Part shown: positions 10,245 through 21,684 of the stretch, piece by piece | Layout of the letters: the number at the start of each line of letters is the position of its first letter | How positions within the stretch are numbered: the first letter of the stretch is position 1 | Assembly: GCA_017165825.1 (NCBI GenBank) | Contig: CM029367.1 | Span: 458,863 to 522,862, forward strand | Source of the DNA: Hepsetus odoe | Taxonomy: Eukaryota; Chordata; Actinopteri; Characiformes; Hepsetidae | Reading direction: 5' to 3' | DNA length: 64,000 bases | Notes under the pieces: model-generated | Told to the model about the DNA's origin: nothing | Seen by the model: only the letters and a program-made list of their open reading frames with translations | Databases searched by the model: none | Program-made: the position numbers and the translations under genes

Positions 10245-13200
10245 GGCTTGATCGAGCCGCTTGGACAGCTTCCCAGTTCACAGATGCCCAGTTGACCAAT
10301 GGAGGCGTGATCATATCAACTGTCCTTCCCACTCTGGACAGCATATCCATTACCTCTGAACATAGAGGGCCTATACGAGAGAACCTGCAGGCCGTCAGAG
10401 AGGACGAACCAGAGCTCACTCAGGACAGACATAAGGATGAGCTTTCCCTCATCCAGCACTTTTTACCCCAATCTTTGGATCCACAGAGGCCCAGATCACT
10501 AGCTGTTCCCTGGATGACATCATCAGGCAGCCATCCACCCAGCCCAGTGATGTATGTCTCCCCGGAGGCCACATATCTTTCCAAGATAATCCCCAATGCC
10601 ATACTCCCTCCCTCTGTGGACGTGGTGGAGCTCAGCCGCAACAGGAGTCGTAGCAGCGTTCGCATGGTGAGTAAAAGCAGCCTGGCGTCTGCCAGTCCAT
10701 CTTCCACACGGCCTTCTTCCCGGGCCTCCTCTCGGATGTCTTCCAGGGCCTCCTCTCGGATCTCCTCCCGGGCTTCCACTCTTCGATCAGGACCTCGTTC
10801 AGATTCGTCCGGTTGGAGTCGCTCAGGCTCATCAGAGACACTGGTCTCTGAATCCTCCACCATCTCCAGCAGTAGCACTCCTCGAGTGACCAGCAGGGCA
10901 AGCCAGGAGGAGGAAACAGATGGGCTTCCCAAGGTTAGCGTCAAGAATATTCCGGGTGCTCCAAATCCAATTGTCAATTCTAAGCCTGCACAGATGAATG
11001 GTGACCCTAAAGAGGAGGAGACATCAGGGGCTTTCAATCGCAGCCTGTCAGTGATTAAAAAGAGCAAGAACCCACCGCCTCCACCAAATCGTTCATACTC
11101 GCTGCACGGACGACGTCATGGCAAACCTCTAAACGGCACCTCAGCTGACAATCAAAGAGCAATCCTGGAAGAGCTGGAGAGCAAACATAAACTTCCAAAA
11201 ACTATTCCCAAAATACACTATTCACACACCAATGGAAGTCACATTCACAAGGATTCCCCAGAATCTGTCAAGGGTATCACATCTAATGGTGTCGTTTCCT
11301 CACCAGCTGTACTGGCACTCAGGCAACTTTTTGAAATTCCAGCTCCTCCTTGGGTTCTGGCTCCTCCACCGCCCCCTCCAGAGACATGGGCGCACAACCA
11401 GCGCACCTTTGAACTACTGTGTGGTCCTGGGCCTGTCAACTTTGAGCGCTGGGCCCAAAAGCGAGGCCTGAAGATAGAACCACCTGCCAAGAAAGCTCCA
11501 GCAAAGATGCAAGATGTCATCGGCACTAATGAGATAAACAGTAAAATTGCAGGGAAGTCTTTTCCATCTGAGACAGATGGTGACTTCCAGGAAGGTCAGA
11601 CAACAAACAGGATGAAGGATAACATTTTACAACCTAATAAGGAAGCTAAGGCCTCAGACATGCAATCAAGTACCACTAAGAAGATTTCCAATGATGTCCA
11701 GCAAACTTATGGTAACAGTCTGTCCATACTCAGGCTTCCCAAAGTCCATCCGTCCCCTTCTCCTTCCCCACCTCCTGAACATTTACCTCCGCTGCCCCCT
11801 GTTATTGCCAGCTCCCCAAAAGAAGATGTCTCTTCCCTAAAAGCCCAATTCAGAATAACCTCAGATGAATTCATACCCCCTCCCCACCCTATGTTCCCAC
11901 CACCTCCACCTCCGACAAACATCACTCCTCTGCGCTCGCCAGATGAGAAAAATGAAACTGACTTCCCTCCTCCACCTCCACCATTTTCTCCAAAGACTTT
12001 ATTAAATTTACCTCCTTTACCACAGGAAATCCCACCTTCTCCTCAGGAGATCCCACCTCCTCCTCAGGTTCCCCCACCTCCTCCAACACAGGCTCCCCCA
12101 CCTCCTCCACAGGCTCCCCCACCTCCTCCTCAGGTTCCACCACCTCCTCCACAGGTTCTCCCAACACCTTCCCAGGCTCCCCAGGTCCCTCCACATAGTC
12201 CCCCACCATCTCCCCAGGCCCCCCAGCCACCTCAACATGTTCCACCGACTCCACAGGCACCCCATCCTCCTGCACATGTTCCACCATCTCCACCGGCTCC
12301 AACACGTCTGCAGGATGCCCCACCACCTCCAAAGACTTTGTGTCTGCAAGGTCTCCCAACACCTCCAAAGGCTCCAATTCCTCCACAGGCTCCCCCACCT
12401 CCTCCACAGAGTTCAACACCTACTCCACAGGAAATTCCATGCCTTCAACAGTGTCCTCCACTGGAAGCCTCAGTGAAAGCCAAAACTACTTCTGTGGAAC
12501 AGATTAATATTCCTCCACCGCCACCATTGCCCAAAGATGTTAAAAAAGAAACCAAACCAATCACAACTGACAAACAGGAGAAAGCACAGCCTTCACAAAC
12601 CACCAACCCTGTTCCAACAAAAGAGGAAACCGCCACCCCTTTGGTCACGCAGTCTCTGTTACAAATGGTTCGTCTCAGGTCAGTCAAATCCAACTCAAGC
12701 CAAGCAGAGGCTCCTGTCGGATCTTCCAAACCTCAGAACACAGTGGGCAATCATGAAGCTCCTCCAAAGCCAATCAGGAGGTCTTTGATAATGAACACAC
12801 CACCTCCGGAAATCGCCTCATTGTCTTCTGCAGACTTAAAGAAGAATCAAGGGACTGTCCAAGCCAGTGATGAACCAGAGGTATCACCTGAGCAAGAGAA
12901 ACCATTTGAATCAACACCTGTGTCTAATACAGCAGAACAAAACAGCCTCAGTGACCAAGCACCTCAGCAAACTGAATCAAACAACGAGCCTGCTGAACCA
13001 AAAACCCAAAGTGAAGCAGAACCTGGACCTGAACCATCAATTGAGCCAAAGCCTCAAACAGTCACCAATGGCCAAAATACAGACACCAACAAGAAAGAAA
13101 CCAACGAACCCAGTAAAACTAAAGACAGACCAAGCAACACTGTGTCAGTGGAAAAGACAGAGGTCACCCTGCCAAAGCTCCAAACAGTGATACCTACAGT

Positions 13201-13654
13201 CACTGCTAAAATCCCTCCAACAGGGAAGCCCCCTACTGCTACTGCTTCTTCCATGCGCCTCCAGGAGGCGATCCGTTTGAAGGCGGCTGCCATGTCCTCT
13301 AACGACAGCCAAACAAAGCGCCTCAGCATAACTTCTCCTCGATCCCCAGCAGGGTGCAGCTCACCTTCATCCACTGCAAACTTCATCTTCTCCAAGAGCC
13401 CCAAGAAGGTCATTTTAGAGACACCCTCATCCCCAGAGTCCCAAGTGAATTTGAGGAAGAGTCTGGCATCTGAGTTAGCTTCTGTCTCTCAGACGATCAA
13501 GCCGGCGGACCCGCAGAATAAAGGTCTCAAAGTCCCTCCTCCTGTTGCGAAGAAACCCAGCAGTCGGGCTGAGAACAGCGCCCATTACTTGGAGACTAAA
13601 GCCGAATCTGAGCATGTGCAAACTGCAGGCCAGCAAGCACAGCCAGAGAGCTGA
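10245..13654 (+). CDS. nhsl3: NHS-like protein 3, large coding exon 6
   Basis: A single 3410-nt exon (acceptor ACACCAG at 10244) encodes residues 162-1297. Regions in order: the conserved MYVSPEATYLSKIIPNAILP segment; an SR-repeat (SSRASSRMSSRASSR, ~296-370); a PPPPPNRSYSLHGRR motif; a proline-rich core (~707-927) with two FPPPPP motifs near 712 and 735, which fit the class I EVH1 ligand bound by Ena/VASP proteins; TPLVTQSLLQMVRLRSVK (~960); SPSSTANFIFSKSPKK (~1202); and KGLKVPPPVAKKPSS (~1254). The last three match human NHSL3 C-terminal blocks. The protein is longer than the ~1035-residue human short form, mainly through the proline-rich core. It is probably largely disordered and cytoplasmic. 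The TGA stop at 13652-13654 lies two bases before a GTAAGA donor. Confidence 0.9.
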
Positions 13655-13656
13655 AG

Positions 13657-13662
13657 GTAAGA
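13657..13662 (+). promoter_or_regulatory. splice donor 2 nt after the nhsl3 stop codon
   Basis: The sequence TGA AG|GTAAGA places a strong donor immediately after the stop. This implies a 3'-UTR intron of about 1.65 kb ending at the acceptor at 15301-15305. A stop this close to the junction should not trigger nonsense-mediated decay. It would also let skipping of this donor extend only the 3' UTR. Confidence 0.6.
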
Positions 13663-13866
13663 CCCTGAGACCTATTCTTATAGAAATATTCAGACTGATT
13701 GATGACACAAACAGAGTCACAGATGTTGCTGAACTGAACGAGATGTTTATTAGGTCTTTATTAGGTTTATTAAGTCTTTTTGTTCCTTTTGGCTATTTTT
13801 AAACAATGTCCACACTACTGGGTGACATCCTACCATCTATGTCAATTACGTTTCCCTTGGCAGTCT

Positions 13867-15192
13867 TCTTCTTCTTCTTTTGGGTGCTCCCATTTAGGGT
13901 CACCACAGCAGATCATTTGTTTTCATGTCTTCCTGTTCTGTGTACCCCTGCTTGTCCTCTCTCACCACATCCATATACAGTATCTCACAAAAGTGAGTAC
14001 ACCCTTCACATTTTTGTAAATATTTTATTATATCTTTTCATTGGACAACACTTTGATACAACACTTTGATACAATGTAAAGTAGTCAGTGTGCAGCTTGT
14101 ATAACTTAACACACAGACATTAGTGTCTAAACTGTTGGCAACAAAAGTGAGTGCACCCGTAAGTGAAAAATGTCCACATTGTGCCCAATTAGCCATTTTC
14201 ACTCCCTGGTGTCATGTGACTCGTTAGTGTTACAAGGTCTCAGGTGTGAAGGGGGAGCAGGTGTGTTAAATATGGTGTTATCGCTCAGGCACTCTCTCAT
14301 ACTGGTCACTGGAAGTTCAACATGGAACCTCATGGCTAATTGGATCTCTGATTTTTGTTATGTAGTTGCTCTAAGCTATAAGAAGATTGACCAACACCCT
14401 GAAACTGAAAGACCTTACAGCGGTTTAACAGGACAGGTTCCACACGCCTCGCCATCGTCCACCAAAGAAGTTGAGTGCACATGCTCAGCATCATATCCAG
14501 AGTTTGTCTTTTGAAAATGGATGTATGAGTGCTGCCAGCATTGCTGCAGAGGTTGAAGGGGTGTGGGGTCAGCCTGTCAGTGCTCAGACCAGACGCCGTC
14601 TCTAACGTCCACCAGCTCCGTGATGTCGTCATGAAGGAGTGGAAGAGGATTCCAGTGGCAACCGGTGAAGCTGTAGTGAACTCCATGCTCCAGGCTGTGC
14701 TGGAGAATAATAGAATAATGGTGGCCACACTAAATATCAACACTTTGGGCACAATGTGGACATTTTTCACTCAGGGGTGAACTCACTTTTGGTTTAGACA
14801 TTAATGGCTGTGTGTTGAGTTATTTTGAGGGGACAGTAAATTGTCAGCGTCCTACAAGCTGAACACACGGACTACTTTACACTGTATCAAAGTGTCAATC
14901 TTCAGTGTTGTCCTACAAAAGATAGAATAACATATTTGCACAAATGTGAGGGGTGTACTCACTTTTGGGAAATACTGTACCTCCTTTTATTCCTTCCTCT
15001 TCTCCTCTTTCCTGGCAGCTCCATCTTCAACATCCTTCTCCTGATAAACTCCTCGTCTTTCCTCTGGACATGTCCAAACTAACACAGTTTCACTTCTCTG
15101 TCCAACCTGATCTGTCCGTCTATTATATTTGTTCATAATTCTGTTCATCCTTGTGTCTCCTGATGCAAATCTCAGCCTCATGAGGGAACATA
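13867..15192 (-). mobile_element. RTE-clade LINE 3' end, split by a Tc1 insertion
   Basis: The left part (13867-13977) begins with CTTCTTCTTCTT, the complement of an (AAG)n tail, followed by GTGCTCCCATTTAGGGTCAC. The right part (14980-15192) continues with CTCTTTCCTGGCAGCTCCAT and CTCTGGACATGTCCAAACTA. Both match the left end of the longer RTE copy at 27031-27370 in the same order. The element is 5'-truncated and non-coding, and lies in the 3'-UTR intron of nhsl3. Confidence 0.8.
13978..14977 (+). mobile_element. internally deleted Tc1/mariner element, 1000 bp
   Basis: Termini CAGTATCTCACAAAAGTGAG and, reversed, CAGTATTTCCCAAAAGTGAG, flanked by TA on both sides (13976-13977, 14978-14979). 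Inside are remnants of the transposase reading, including VVMKEWKRIPVATGEAVVNS near the C-terminus. The catalytic DDE part is missing: sequence from the early transposase region (CTGCAGAGGTTGAAGGGGTG) runs within about 80 bp into the C-terminal region (CCACCAGCTCCGTGATGTCG). It is therefore a non-autonomous derivative, inserted in an RTE fragment. Confidence 0.88.
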
Positions 15193-15302
15193 AACTTAAT
15201 ACATATCAATCAGGACATGTATTTTTTAATGTATGTATGTTAAAAGAAAAAAAAGAATGAACTGTTTAAAGGTTGCATGCTGAATATGTCTCCGTTGTCC
15301 AG

Positions 15303-15730
15303 CAGGCGATGGACAGCGAGGACATTTTGATCTCCAACCTTCGCGGGACTAGTCCTGAAAGAACTGAAGTGGTGTTCCACACTGAGTGTAAACTGAAAGT
15401 GGGATCAGAGGGACATTCTGGATAGAGACATGACCAGAGGGACAGTTTGTTAAATGAGAGGAAAAAGGAAGAAAAAGTGAAAAAGTGGAAATGAAATGAA
15501 AGGGGAAAGACTGCGATGAAGTTGATTAGTTTGAGTCACAGCTTCCTGTTGGAATTCTCCAGTCCACTTTAAATGGTGCTGCAGGCCTGAGGCTTCAGGA
15601 TAAAACTGCTGCACCATTTAAGGTGGAATTATTAATCATTCCAATAAGAAGTCAGTGTATTCTCATGGAGAGATGGAAAAGAAAGTATTTTATTTTGGAC
15701 AGATGAATAAAGAAGGACTGGGCTTTTTTA
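15303..15730 (+). other. nhsl3: nhsl3 3'-UTR exon (probable)
   Basis: Begins after acceptor TTGTCCAG; a second in-register acceptor (CAGCAG) lies 3 nt on, so splicing may use 15303 or 15306. The exon is non-coding because translation stops in exon 6. Its end is set by an AATAAA at 15706. The sequence is moderately unique and free of recognised repeats, as expected for an exon. The start is inferred from splice signals only. Confidence 0.5.
15706..15711 (+). terminator. candidate nhsl3 polyadenylation signal
   Basis: AATAAA about 400 nt into the last exon, followed at 15722-15729 by a T-rich stretch (GGGCTTTTTT) that could serve as the downstream element. Confidence 0.5.
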
Positions 15731-16049
15731 CAGAGAGGTGTTGGTTCGTCTCTGACCCTTTTAGAGGATTTTTAAAATGTAAATAATACTTTGAAAATGT
15801 ACAGCTCTATAACTCCTCACGGGTCTGTTGAATAGACCTCTCTTTATGTTTGATTTTAATATATGACATTTCTTTTGTGCACTATTATCCTCTGCCTGGG
15901 GTGTCACTGATTTAATGCTTCTAATTTCGTTCCTGTATTAAAAAAATCTAACTTATTATTTCTAAGGAAAATTCCAGAGAACTGCTCTAACTGGCTTTTC
16001 CCTTCAGTTCTGATGGATGATTTGATTTCATGCAGTAATAACTATAATA

Positions 16050-16084
<35 letters not shown>

Positions 16085-16770
16085 TGAGAGAGTTGAGAAA
16101 GGCTAAAATAATCTGCTGAATTGTACAGATGGCAGAGTTGTGATGATAAATCCTGTTTTAAGAGCACCTTATAATCAGCGCTGGGTCCCAACACGGACCC
16201 TGGATTACAGACGACTGTAGAACAGCATCCTCTTCACTGAGCGTTAATATTAAACATGGAAATACACTCAACCCCACCTCCTCCGTCCTGCTTCACTGAG
16301 TCCTCCGTCCTGCTTCACTGAGTCCTGCTTTAAAGGTGTCACGATGTATCGTCTGTTAATACATATCACGATACTGACAGTATTGATACCGATACAATCC
16401 TTGTTTTTAACCAGTCACAGCTGTTACTGGGTGTTCAGATGAGTGGAGGTCGTCATGTTGTCCAAATTGCTTTGGCCAGCCTTCAACTGGCCCTGATTGG
16501 CCATGGTGTTATTAAAGGGCCCATATTCTTCCTGTTTCATTAAAATTCCTCTGTACACAACCATTTTCCAACCTCTCTTCATTCCTGATCATCATTCAGG
16601 CTGTTTCTCTCACTGTGCCTTCAAGACGGATATGTAAATGATCTCAGTTCTGATTGGTGGCTTGTTCAAACTTTACTGAACAAGGAGTAATATGGAAACA
16701 TGTTGGGTCACGGTGTCCATGCTGTCCTCAGTCCACTACCAAAAGCCTAAAATCCTACAATGCATATCAG
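15731..16770. other. intergenic, no gene seen
   Basis: Contains a (GT)n tract at 16051-16083, a twice-repeated TCCTCCGTCCTGCTTCACTG at about 16280-16320 and a region rich in ATCACGATAC/GATACCGATAC near 16345-16400 that resembles common fish repeats. No exon recognised. Confidence 0.55.
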
Positions 16771-16774
16771 AACA

Positions 16775-17065
16775 GGACGATGGAGTGATGGGAGAAGGTG
16801 GGTTGGTTCTGATGGATCCTGTTCTCTTTTCCATCGTGTGGACAACTGGGCGTGTGTGTCCTTAACTGGGGAACAGACGGCACCCGGACACACTGTGGAA
16901 ATCCGACAGAGTGTGATCATCTGGACTGCTGGAATTTCCTGTGTCCATGTTGACTTTATTTTGACACCTAAACAATTCTCAGACCAAGTTCCCCCTTCAT
17001 TGAGACGGTGTCCCCCAATGGCAGTGTCCTCTTTCAGCAGGACGACACTCCCTCACAGTGAACAC
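16775..17065 (+). repeat. dispersed repeat, inverted relative of 30540-30770
   Basis: Shares blocks with the reverse complement of 30540-30770: TGTTCTCTTTTCCAT, GTGTGTGTCCTTA, a GGAACAGACGGCACCCGG-like block and an AAGTTCCCCCTTCAT / AAGTTTCCCTCTTCAT block. The two copies are diverged and in opposite orientation. The family was not identified. It may be an old DNA transposon. Confidence 0.5.
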
Positions 17066-17299
17066 TGTTCAGGAACCAGCTGAGGAACGAAGAGTTCAGG
17101 GTGTCCCTCCAGATTCCCCAGAGCTCTCAGCCAGCATCTGTGGGACAAACTAGTCCCATCCATGGAACCAGGTCCAAGTAACAGGCTTTAAAAGATCTGG
17201 AACCACAGAACGCCTTTAGGTGAACTGTGGAATCTAGAACTTGATGGGTCAGAACTGTTTTGGGGTAAAGAAAACAAAAAGTATAATAGTGATTTTATA

Positions 17300-17640
17300 A
17301 AACCTGACTCCTCCCGGCCGCCAGGGGGAGCCTGACCGCTTCAGTGAGACCGGAAGTGAGGAGCGGTAAAGAGGAAGTGCTCCTACAGCGGCCTCTCCTT
17401 TAAAAGAGCGGAGAGCCGGTCGGTGTCTGAAACTCGGTAAAGACTCTGAGTTCACTCTCGGGTCTCTCTCTGTGTCAGAACTGAACCTTCCTGAACTTTC
17501 TCCTCGTGTTTTCTCTGGAGCTACACCTCCTCTCAGAAAGAAAACACAGAGAAGATTAAAGTCCACCATCATTCATTAATGCTGAGACTTATTTCAGTTT
17601 CTCTGGATCTCGGGACAGTCCCACAGTCTGACTTTATTTT
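17300..17640 (+). promoter_or_regulatory. duplicated promoter-like segment (Z-module 5' part)
   Basis: Matches 61150-61465 over its length. Conserved points are CTTCAGTGAGACCGGAAGTG (an ETS-type CCGGAAGT here; GACCGAAGTG in the other copy), CCTCCTTTAAAAGAGCG (weak TATA-like), GTGTCAGAACTGAACCTTCC, CTCCTCGTGTTTTCTCTGGA and the block to CAGTCCCACAGTCTG. The part from the TTCTCTGGAGCTACACC block on also matches 24722-24850. It looks like a promoter with 5' UTR, but no downstream coding exon was identified. Confidence 0.4.
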
Positions 17641-18461
17641 TTAAAGCTGATCTGGTTTTAATTCCCCAACACGGACTCCTCTCTGAATTCTGATACTTCT
17701 GTGTTCTTCTGAACAAGTACAATCCCATTTCCCCCACTGATAAGATTATATTCTCCACTCCTGCTGGTTTTTAAGGGTTATTTTTAATGGACAGGACCGG
17801 ATTATTAATAAAGCATGTGATCAAACACAGAGGTCACTCAATGTGCATCAAACGTCCAAAAGAAAAGTTGAAATAAAGTCAGAAATCTAAGATCCGGACA
17901 GCTGTAGTACCAGCTTCTGACCACAAGATGTCCCTCAGTGGTTAAAACTCCACTCTCAACATGTTTATTAGCGGGTCTCTCATTTATATCATTAATATTT
18001 CACACTTAAAATCTGTTCATTTAAACACGTTAGCATCCTGGAGACTAGTGTGATTTAATAGGAATGAAACAGACAAGAGCAATCGACCCCCGAACATTTC
18101 AATTCAGTCTGGAAGATAACTGAACTAAAACCACTAAAACCATCACCAGTCCTGTTTTATTACTGATACCGATTACTGATTAAACTGTGTTTTTTCTTGA
18201 GAAGCTGGTTTTAATGAAAGAAAAGTAATAAAACAACCCAACAGGAAACAGTTTTCTGTCACCACACCAGTTTCCCATTAAACACACCCAAACACATCTC
18301 TTTAAAAATCCAATCAGATTTACTGCACTATTGTAATATTACCCTACTCTTAAATCACCTGATGGGCGGAGTTATAAGTGCTGAGCTCTTATTGGCTAAA
18401 GGGGGTTCATTAGATACAGTTTTAATACTCAGACAGATTCCAACCTGTGGTTGATGGTTAG

Positions 18462-18502
<41 letters not shown>

Positions 18503-20180
18503 GAAGTGAAAATGAAACAACTCTGTCCGTGGCTGACAAAATGGAAAAGATCAGATCTCATATGCAAAATCATGATTAGTATTTTACTTTCTGCATGAAG
18601 ACACAAACACAGCACCTCTATATGGACATCGGGAACACGGTTCTGTTTTCTGGAGATACAGAGCGTATCTGAATATAAAGATCTCCACTCAATAAATATG
18701 AAAAAAATATGAAGATCTGTTTTCTGGATCTACAGAGTGTGTCTCAATATAAAGACCTACACTCCAGAAATTTCATCATCCAATACTGAAATAAAGACAG
18801 CACAGTGAAAATAAAATAAGCCTTTGTTGATACAAACTTCAACATAAATATGGTGGAAACACCTTCTGATTAGTCTCTTCTACTGGTGCCAGCTCACTGA
18901 TCTTCTTGCTTCATTGTTATTATTCAAATGTATCATTAGTTCCAAAGAAACAACACATTTTATCACCAGTTAAATTTGTCTAATCTGAACAGCAACTGAG
19001 ATGTAGATTTTGACTCCATCTTTAAATGTAGCTTTTTTCAGTGTTTTTCAGAGGGATTCGTTAATTCATCTACAGTGTTTTAAACAACCAGTTAAGATGA
19101 AGATCCTACACCAAACGGTTGGTAAAGTACACACTGTATGTTAAAGGAAAGTGATTTGAATATATTCCCACTGAATTGTGATTAGTTATCTCCACTGATC
19201 TTCCACTGACATGTTCCCATACTCCCATGCAGCTAAGTTTAACACAAACACAGGTCTGTTTTCTGGACCTATAGAGTGTATCTGAATATAAAGATCTCCA
19301 CTCAGTAAACCTCCAGAAATATGAAGATCTGTTTTCTGGAGATAAAAAAGAAAAAAAAGTGAAAGTGACAACCCTTGTCATTGCGAGGTCAAAGCACAGC
19401 AGACAATGAACCACAACAAAACTGGACCTCTGCATTGAACCCATGCACACTCAAACACCATGCAGCAGTAGGCAGCTATTGAAAGCGCCTGGGGAGCAGT
19501 GACAGGGACGACACCTTGCTCAAGGGTACTGCGGGGCAACATACTGGGAAGGGGGTTCGAACCCCTGATCCTCTGATCATGCGGCCAACGCCCGAACCAC
19601 TGGGCCACCGCTGCCCATGTAGATGCAGAGTTTATCTGAATATAAAGATCTCCACTCAGTAAATCTCCAGAAATATGAAGATCTGTTTTCTGGAGATACA
19701 GAGTTGTGATAACAGAGCTGTGTTGTGCTGGTTCAGCTGCAGGGCTCTCAGTCTCAGGTTCTCAAGTTGGAACACCAATAATGTTTTTGCTCTTCAGTTT
19801 GGGATCAGCTGATTGGTGGCAGTTTCTCCAAACCAGGTCTTTGGGACCAATCATAATCCCATAATTTAAAATTAAAGGACAGCGATTTAAAAAATAAGCA
19901 CTGATATAAATTCTAAGAGCTGTTTATTAATATGAACACTTCTCTTGTTTCTCATATTACCTCACACTGCGAGCAGGAAGATGTTCATCTGTATTAGGCT
20001 TGTCCTCATATTTCACTGAGCAAAGCAGAAATAGTCTTAATGCTTGCACAGTGAAATAAGATCTTTCCCAAGAAGCTGTTTTGATGCTTTCAGTTGAATT
20101 TGCTGTGTCATGACTTTCCAAATCGTCCAGTCTTTTATCCTGAGTCAGGACATTCACTGTCCCACAGAGGGGACTGATGA
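17641..20180. other. repeat-rich intergenic region, no gene seen
   Basis: Holds a (GT)n tract (18461-18502) and at least four scattered copies of a ~75-bp motif containing TTCTGTTTTCTGGA, ATCTGAATATAAAGATCTCC and CCAGAAATATGAAGATCTG (near 18640, 18715, 19250 and 19620). Related motifs occur at 26565-26640 and 54535-54605 in the Z and Y modules. A SINE splits one copy at 19344-19616. Confidence 0.6.
19344..19616 (-). mobile_element. tRNA-derived SINE, near complete
   Basis: Read on the minus strand it starts GGGCAGCGGTGGCCCAGTGG (A-box region) and contains AGGGGTTCGAACCC (B box). It continues through CCTTGAGCAAGGTG, GCTTTCAATAGCTGCC and CCTCGCAATGACAAGGGTTG to CACTTTCACTTTTTTT. This is the best-preserved pol III promoter among the family copies here. 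It interrupts a TTTTCTGGAGATA-type repeat. Confidence 0.85.
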
Positions 20181-20719
20181 ATGATTATGTCATAGAGGAT
20201 TTAAAGAAGAGATGGAAAAGATGATTCTCTCAGAACCTGGTGTAGACTAGAATACTAGAATATTATAACCTGTGGCTGAACAGGAATCGATGGTCAAGTA
20301 CATGAACCGTAACTGAGCCTGAAAGAGGAAAAGGAAAGAGATTTCAATCTGCAGTAACAGAAACAAAACATGTTTTATTAGCATTTAATTTTCATATTAT
20401 TTTCATACCTTGCTCTACTAAAATGTGTGTGTTAGTGTTCACACACACACCCAGACATCAATTAGTCTGTCCTCTTTGGTGGAAAGTTTCATTCTGTCGT
20501 TACACTTCAACACCTTCAGCAGAAGGACGTCTCTGTTTCTGTTTGTAACCTTAGAACGTCTGGACTATATTGTCCTACTGCCTGTGGGACAGGCTGACTG
20601 TCCTCCCAGCGCGTCTCATTCAGTGGACCAATATGGAAAATGATGAAGTGTGTGTATAAACACATACTGCTGAAAATTAAAGCCTGGTAAGGTGAGGTTT
20701 TCTCAGGTTGTGGTAGGAG

Positions 20720-20849
20720 CTTAAACCTCCTCTGCTGTTCAGCCCAGAAGTTCAGCTCCAGTGACTGAGTGAGGATCTGTTACACGAAAGGATCTGTCCA
20801 TCATCACCTTTGTTCCTCCTGCTTCTTCTCTACAGAGTCTCCTCTGACA
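20720..20849 (+). other. putative first exon of the module-A gene
   Basis: Ends CTCCTCTGACA|GTAAGTATC. The same donor context (TTACA|GTAAGTCTC) ends the equivalent segment in modules C (46955) and D (59592). No ATG-led frame is conserved, so it would be 5' UTR. The nearest suitable acceptor is at 21191-21192, giving a 343-bp intron that contains the 29-bp VNTR. Confidence 0.35.
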
Positions 20850-20965
20850 GTAAGTATCACTTTCTTTACACTTTGGACGAAACTTAAACTATCATTTCTA
20901 TTGTTGTTATTTCTTTTGTTTAATAATTTACCATCATTCCTCACTTTATAGTTCTTTAATAATAC

Positions 20966-21152
20966 TCAATACTGCCTCTTTACTGTACTCACACACTGAA
21001 CTGTCGCTGTGCTGTCCTCAGACTCTACAGTCTCTGTACTGTCCTCAAACTCTACAGTCTCTGTACTGTCCTCACACTCTACATTCTCTGTACTGTCCTC
21101 ACACTCATTACTGTCTCTTTACTGTACTCAACACTTAGTACTGTCTCTGTGT
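20966..21152 (+). repeat. 29-bp VNTR, short allele (module A)
   Basis: About five to six copies of a unit around CTGTACTGTCCTCACACTC + TACAGTCTCT. The same unit forms a ~19-copy array at the same relative place in module B (38353-38905) and is absent from module C. Confidence 0.8.
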
Positions 21153-21282
21153 GGCTCTACTGTTTACTGGTGTATTTCATCTTGTCCAACAGCAGCTCCT
21201 GGATTGAGGACAGCAGCTCCAACACTTCTGCTTAGTCAAATCCAGCTGGACCCTCGCAGCTGTGGTTTAACTGGGATTATCC

Positions 21283-21684
21283 ATGGAGAACCTTCTCCAA
21301 GAAAGCTTGATCCACTGCTCCAGTGTTCTTACTCCACCTCCATCCACAGATCTAAAAGAAGACACCAGAACCAACACAGCTGAACAACCATACTGTTTAC
21401 AACACTCAGGTTCAACCCAAGAAGAACCAAAAGACTCTCATTCCCTGTTAGAGATGATTCATCTCACAACAGACCAGCTCATGTTAGGTCAAGCTGAAGC
21501 TCCTGATGGACAACTGGACACAGATGAACATCAGAACACAAGTGGAAAGCCAATCAGAAGAAACAATCAAAGAAGAAGATCTTTAACTGAGCCTTTAAAT
21601 TTGACCTCATTCCCTAAAACAGATGAAAGTGATGGACCTCAACCCTCTACAGCAGCTCACACAGCATCACCAACCCAGAGCTGA
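21283..21684 (+). CDS. uncharacterised 133-residue frame in terminal exon of module A
   Basis: Starts MENLLQESLIHCSSVLTPPP and ends TAAHTASPTQS. It lies 90 bp after an acceptor (CTTGTCCAACAG, 21192). The composition is polar, rich in Ser, Thr, Glu and Gln, with a basic patch KPIRRNNQRRR (~res 88-98). No signal peptide, membrane segment or known domain is evident. In module C the aligned frame has an early TAA and a 1-nt loss near 47690, and in module B it is frameshifted near 39165, so only this copy is open. A different frame is also partly shared with C (GLTGII..PSPR..DPLLQC), which weakens the coding case. It could be a real lineage-specific gene, a decaying gene or a non-coding RNA exon. 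Confidence 0.3.
   Translation: MENLLQESLIHCSSVLTPPPSTDLKEDTRTNTAEQPYCLQHSGSTQEEPKDSHSLLEMIHLTTDQLMLGQAEAPDGQLDTDEHQNTSGKPIRRNNQRRRSLTEPLNLTSFPKTDESDGPQPSTAAHTASPTQS

Noticed and set aside
11922..12419. 165-codon antisense frame opposite the nhsl3 proline-rich region, rich in Glu and Val
   Set aside because: It is the mirror of a CCTCCTCCACAGG-type sense repeat; no promoter, splice or family support.
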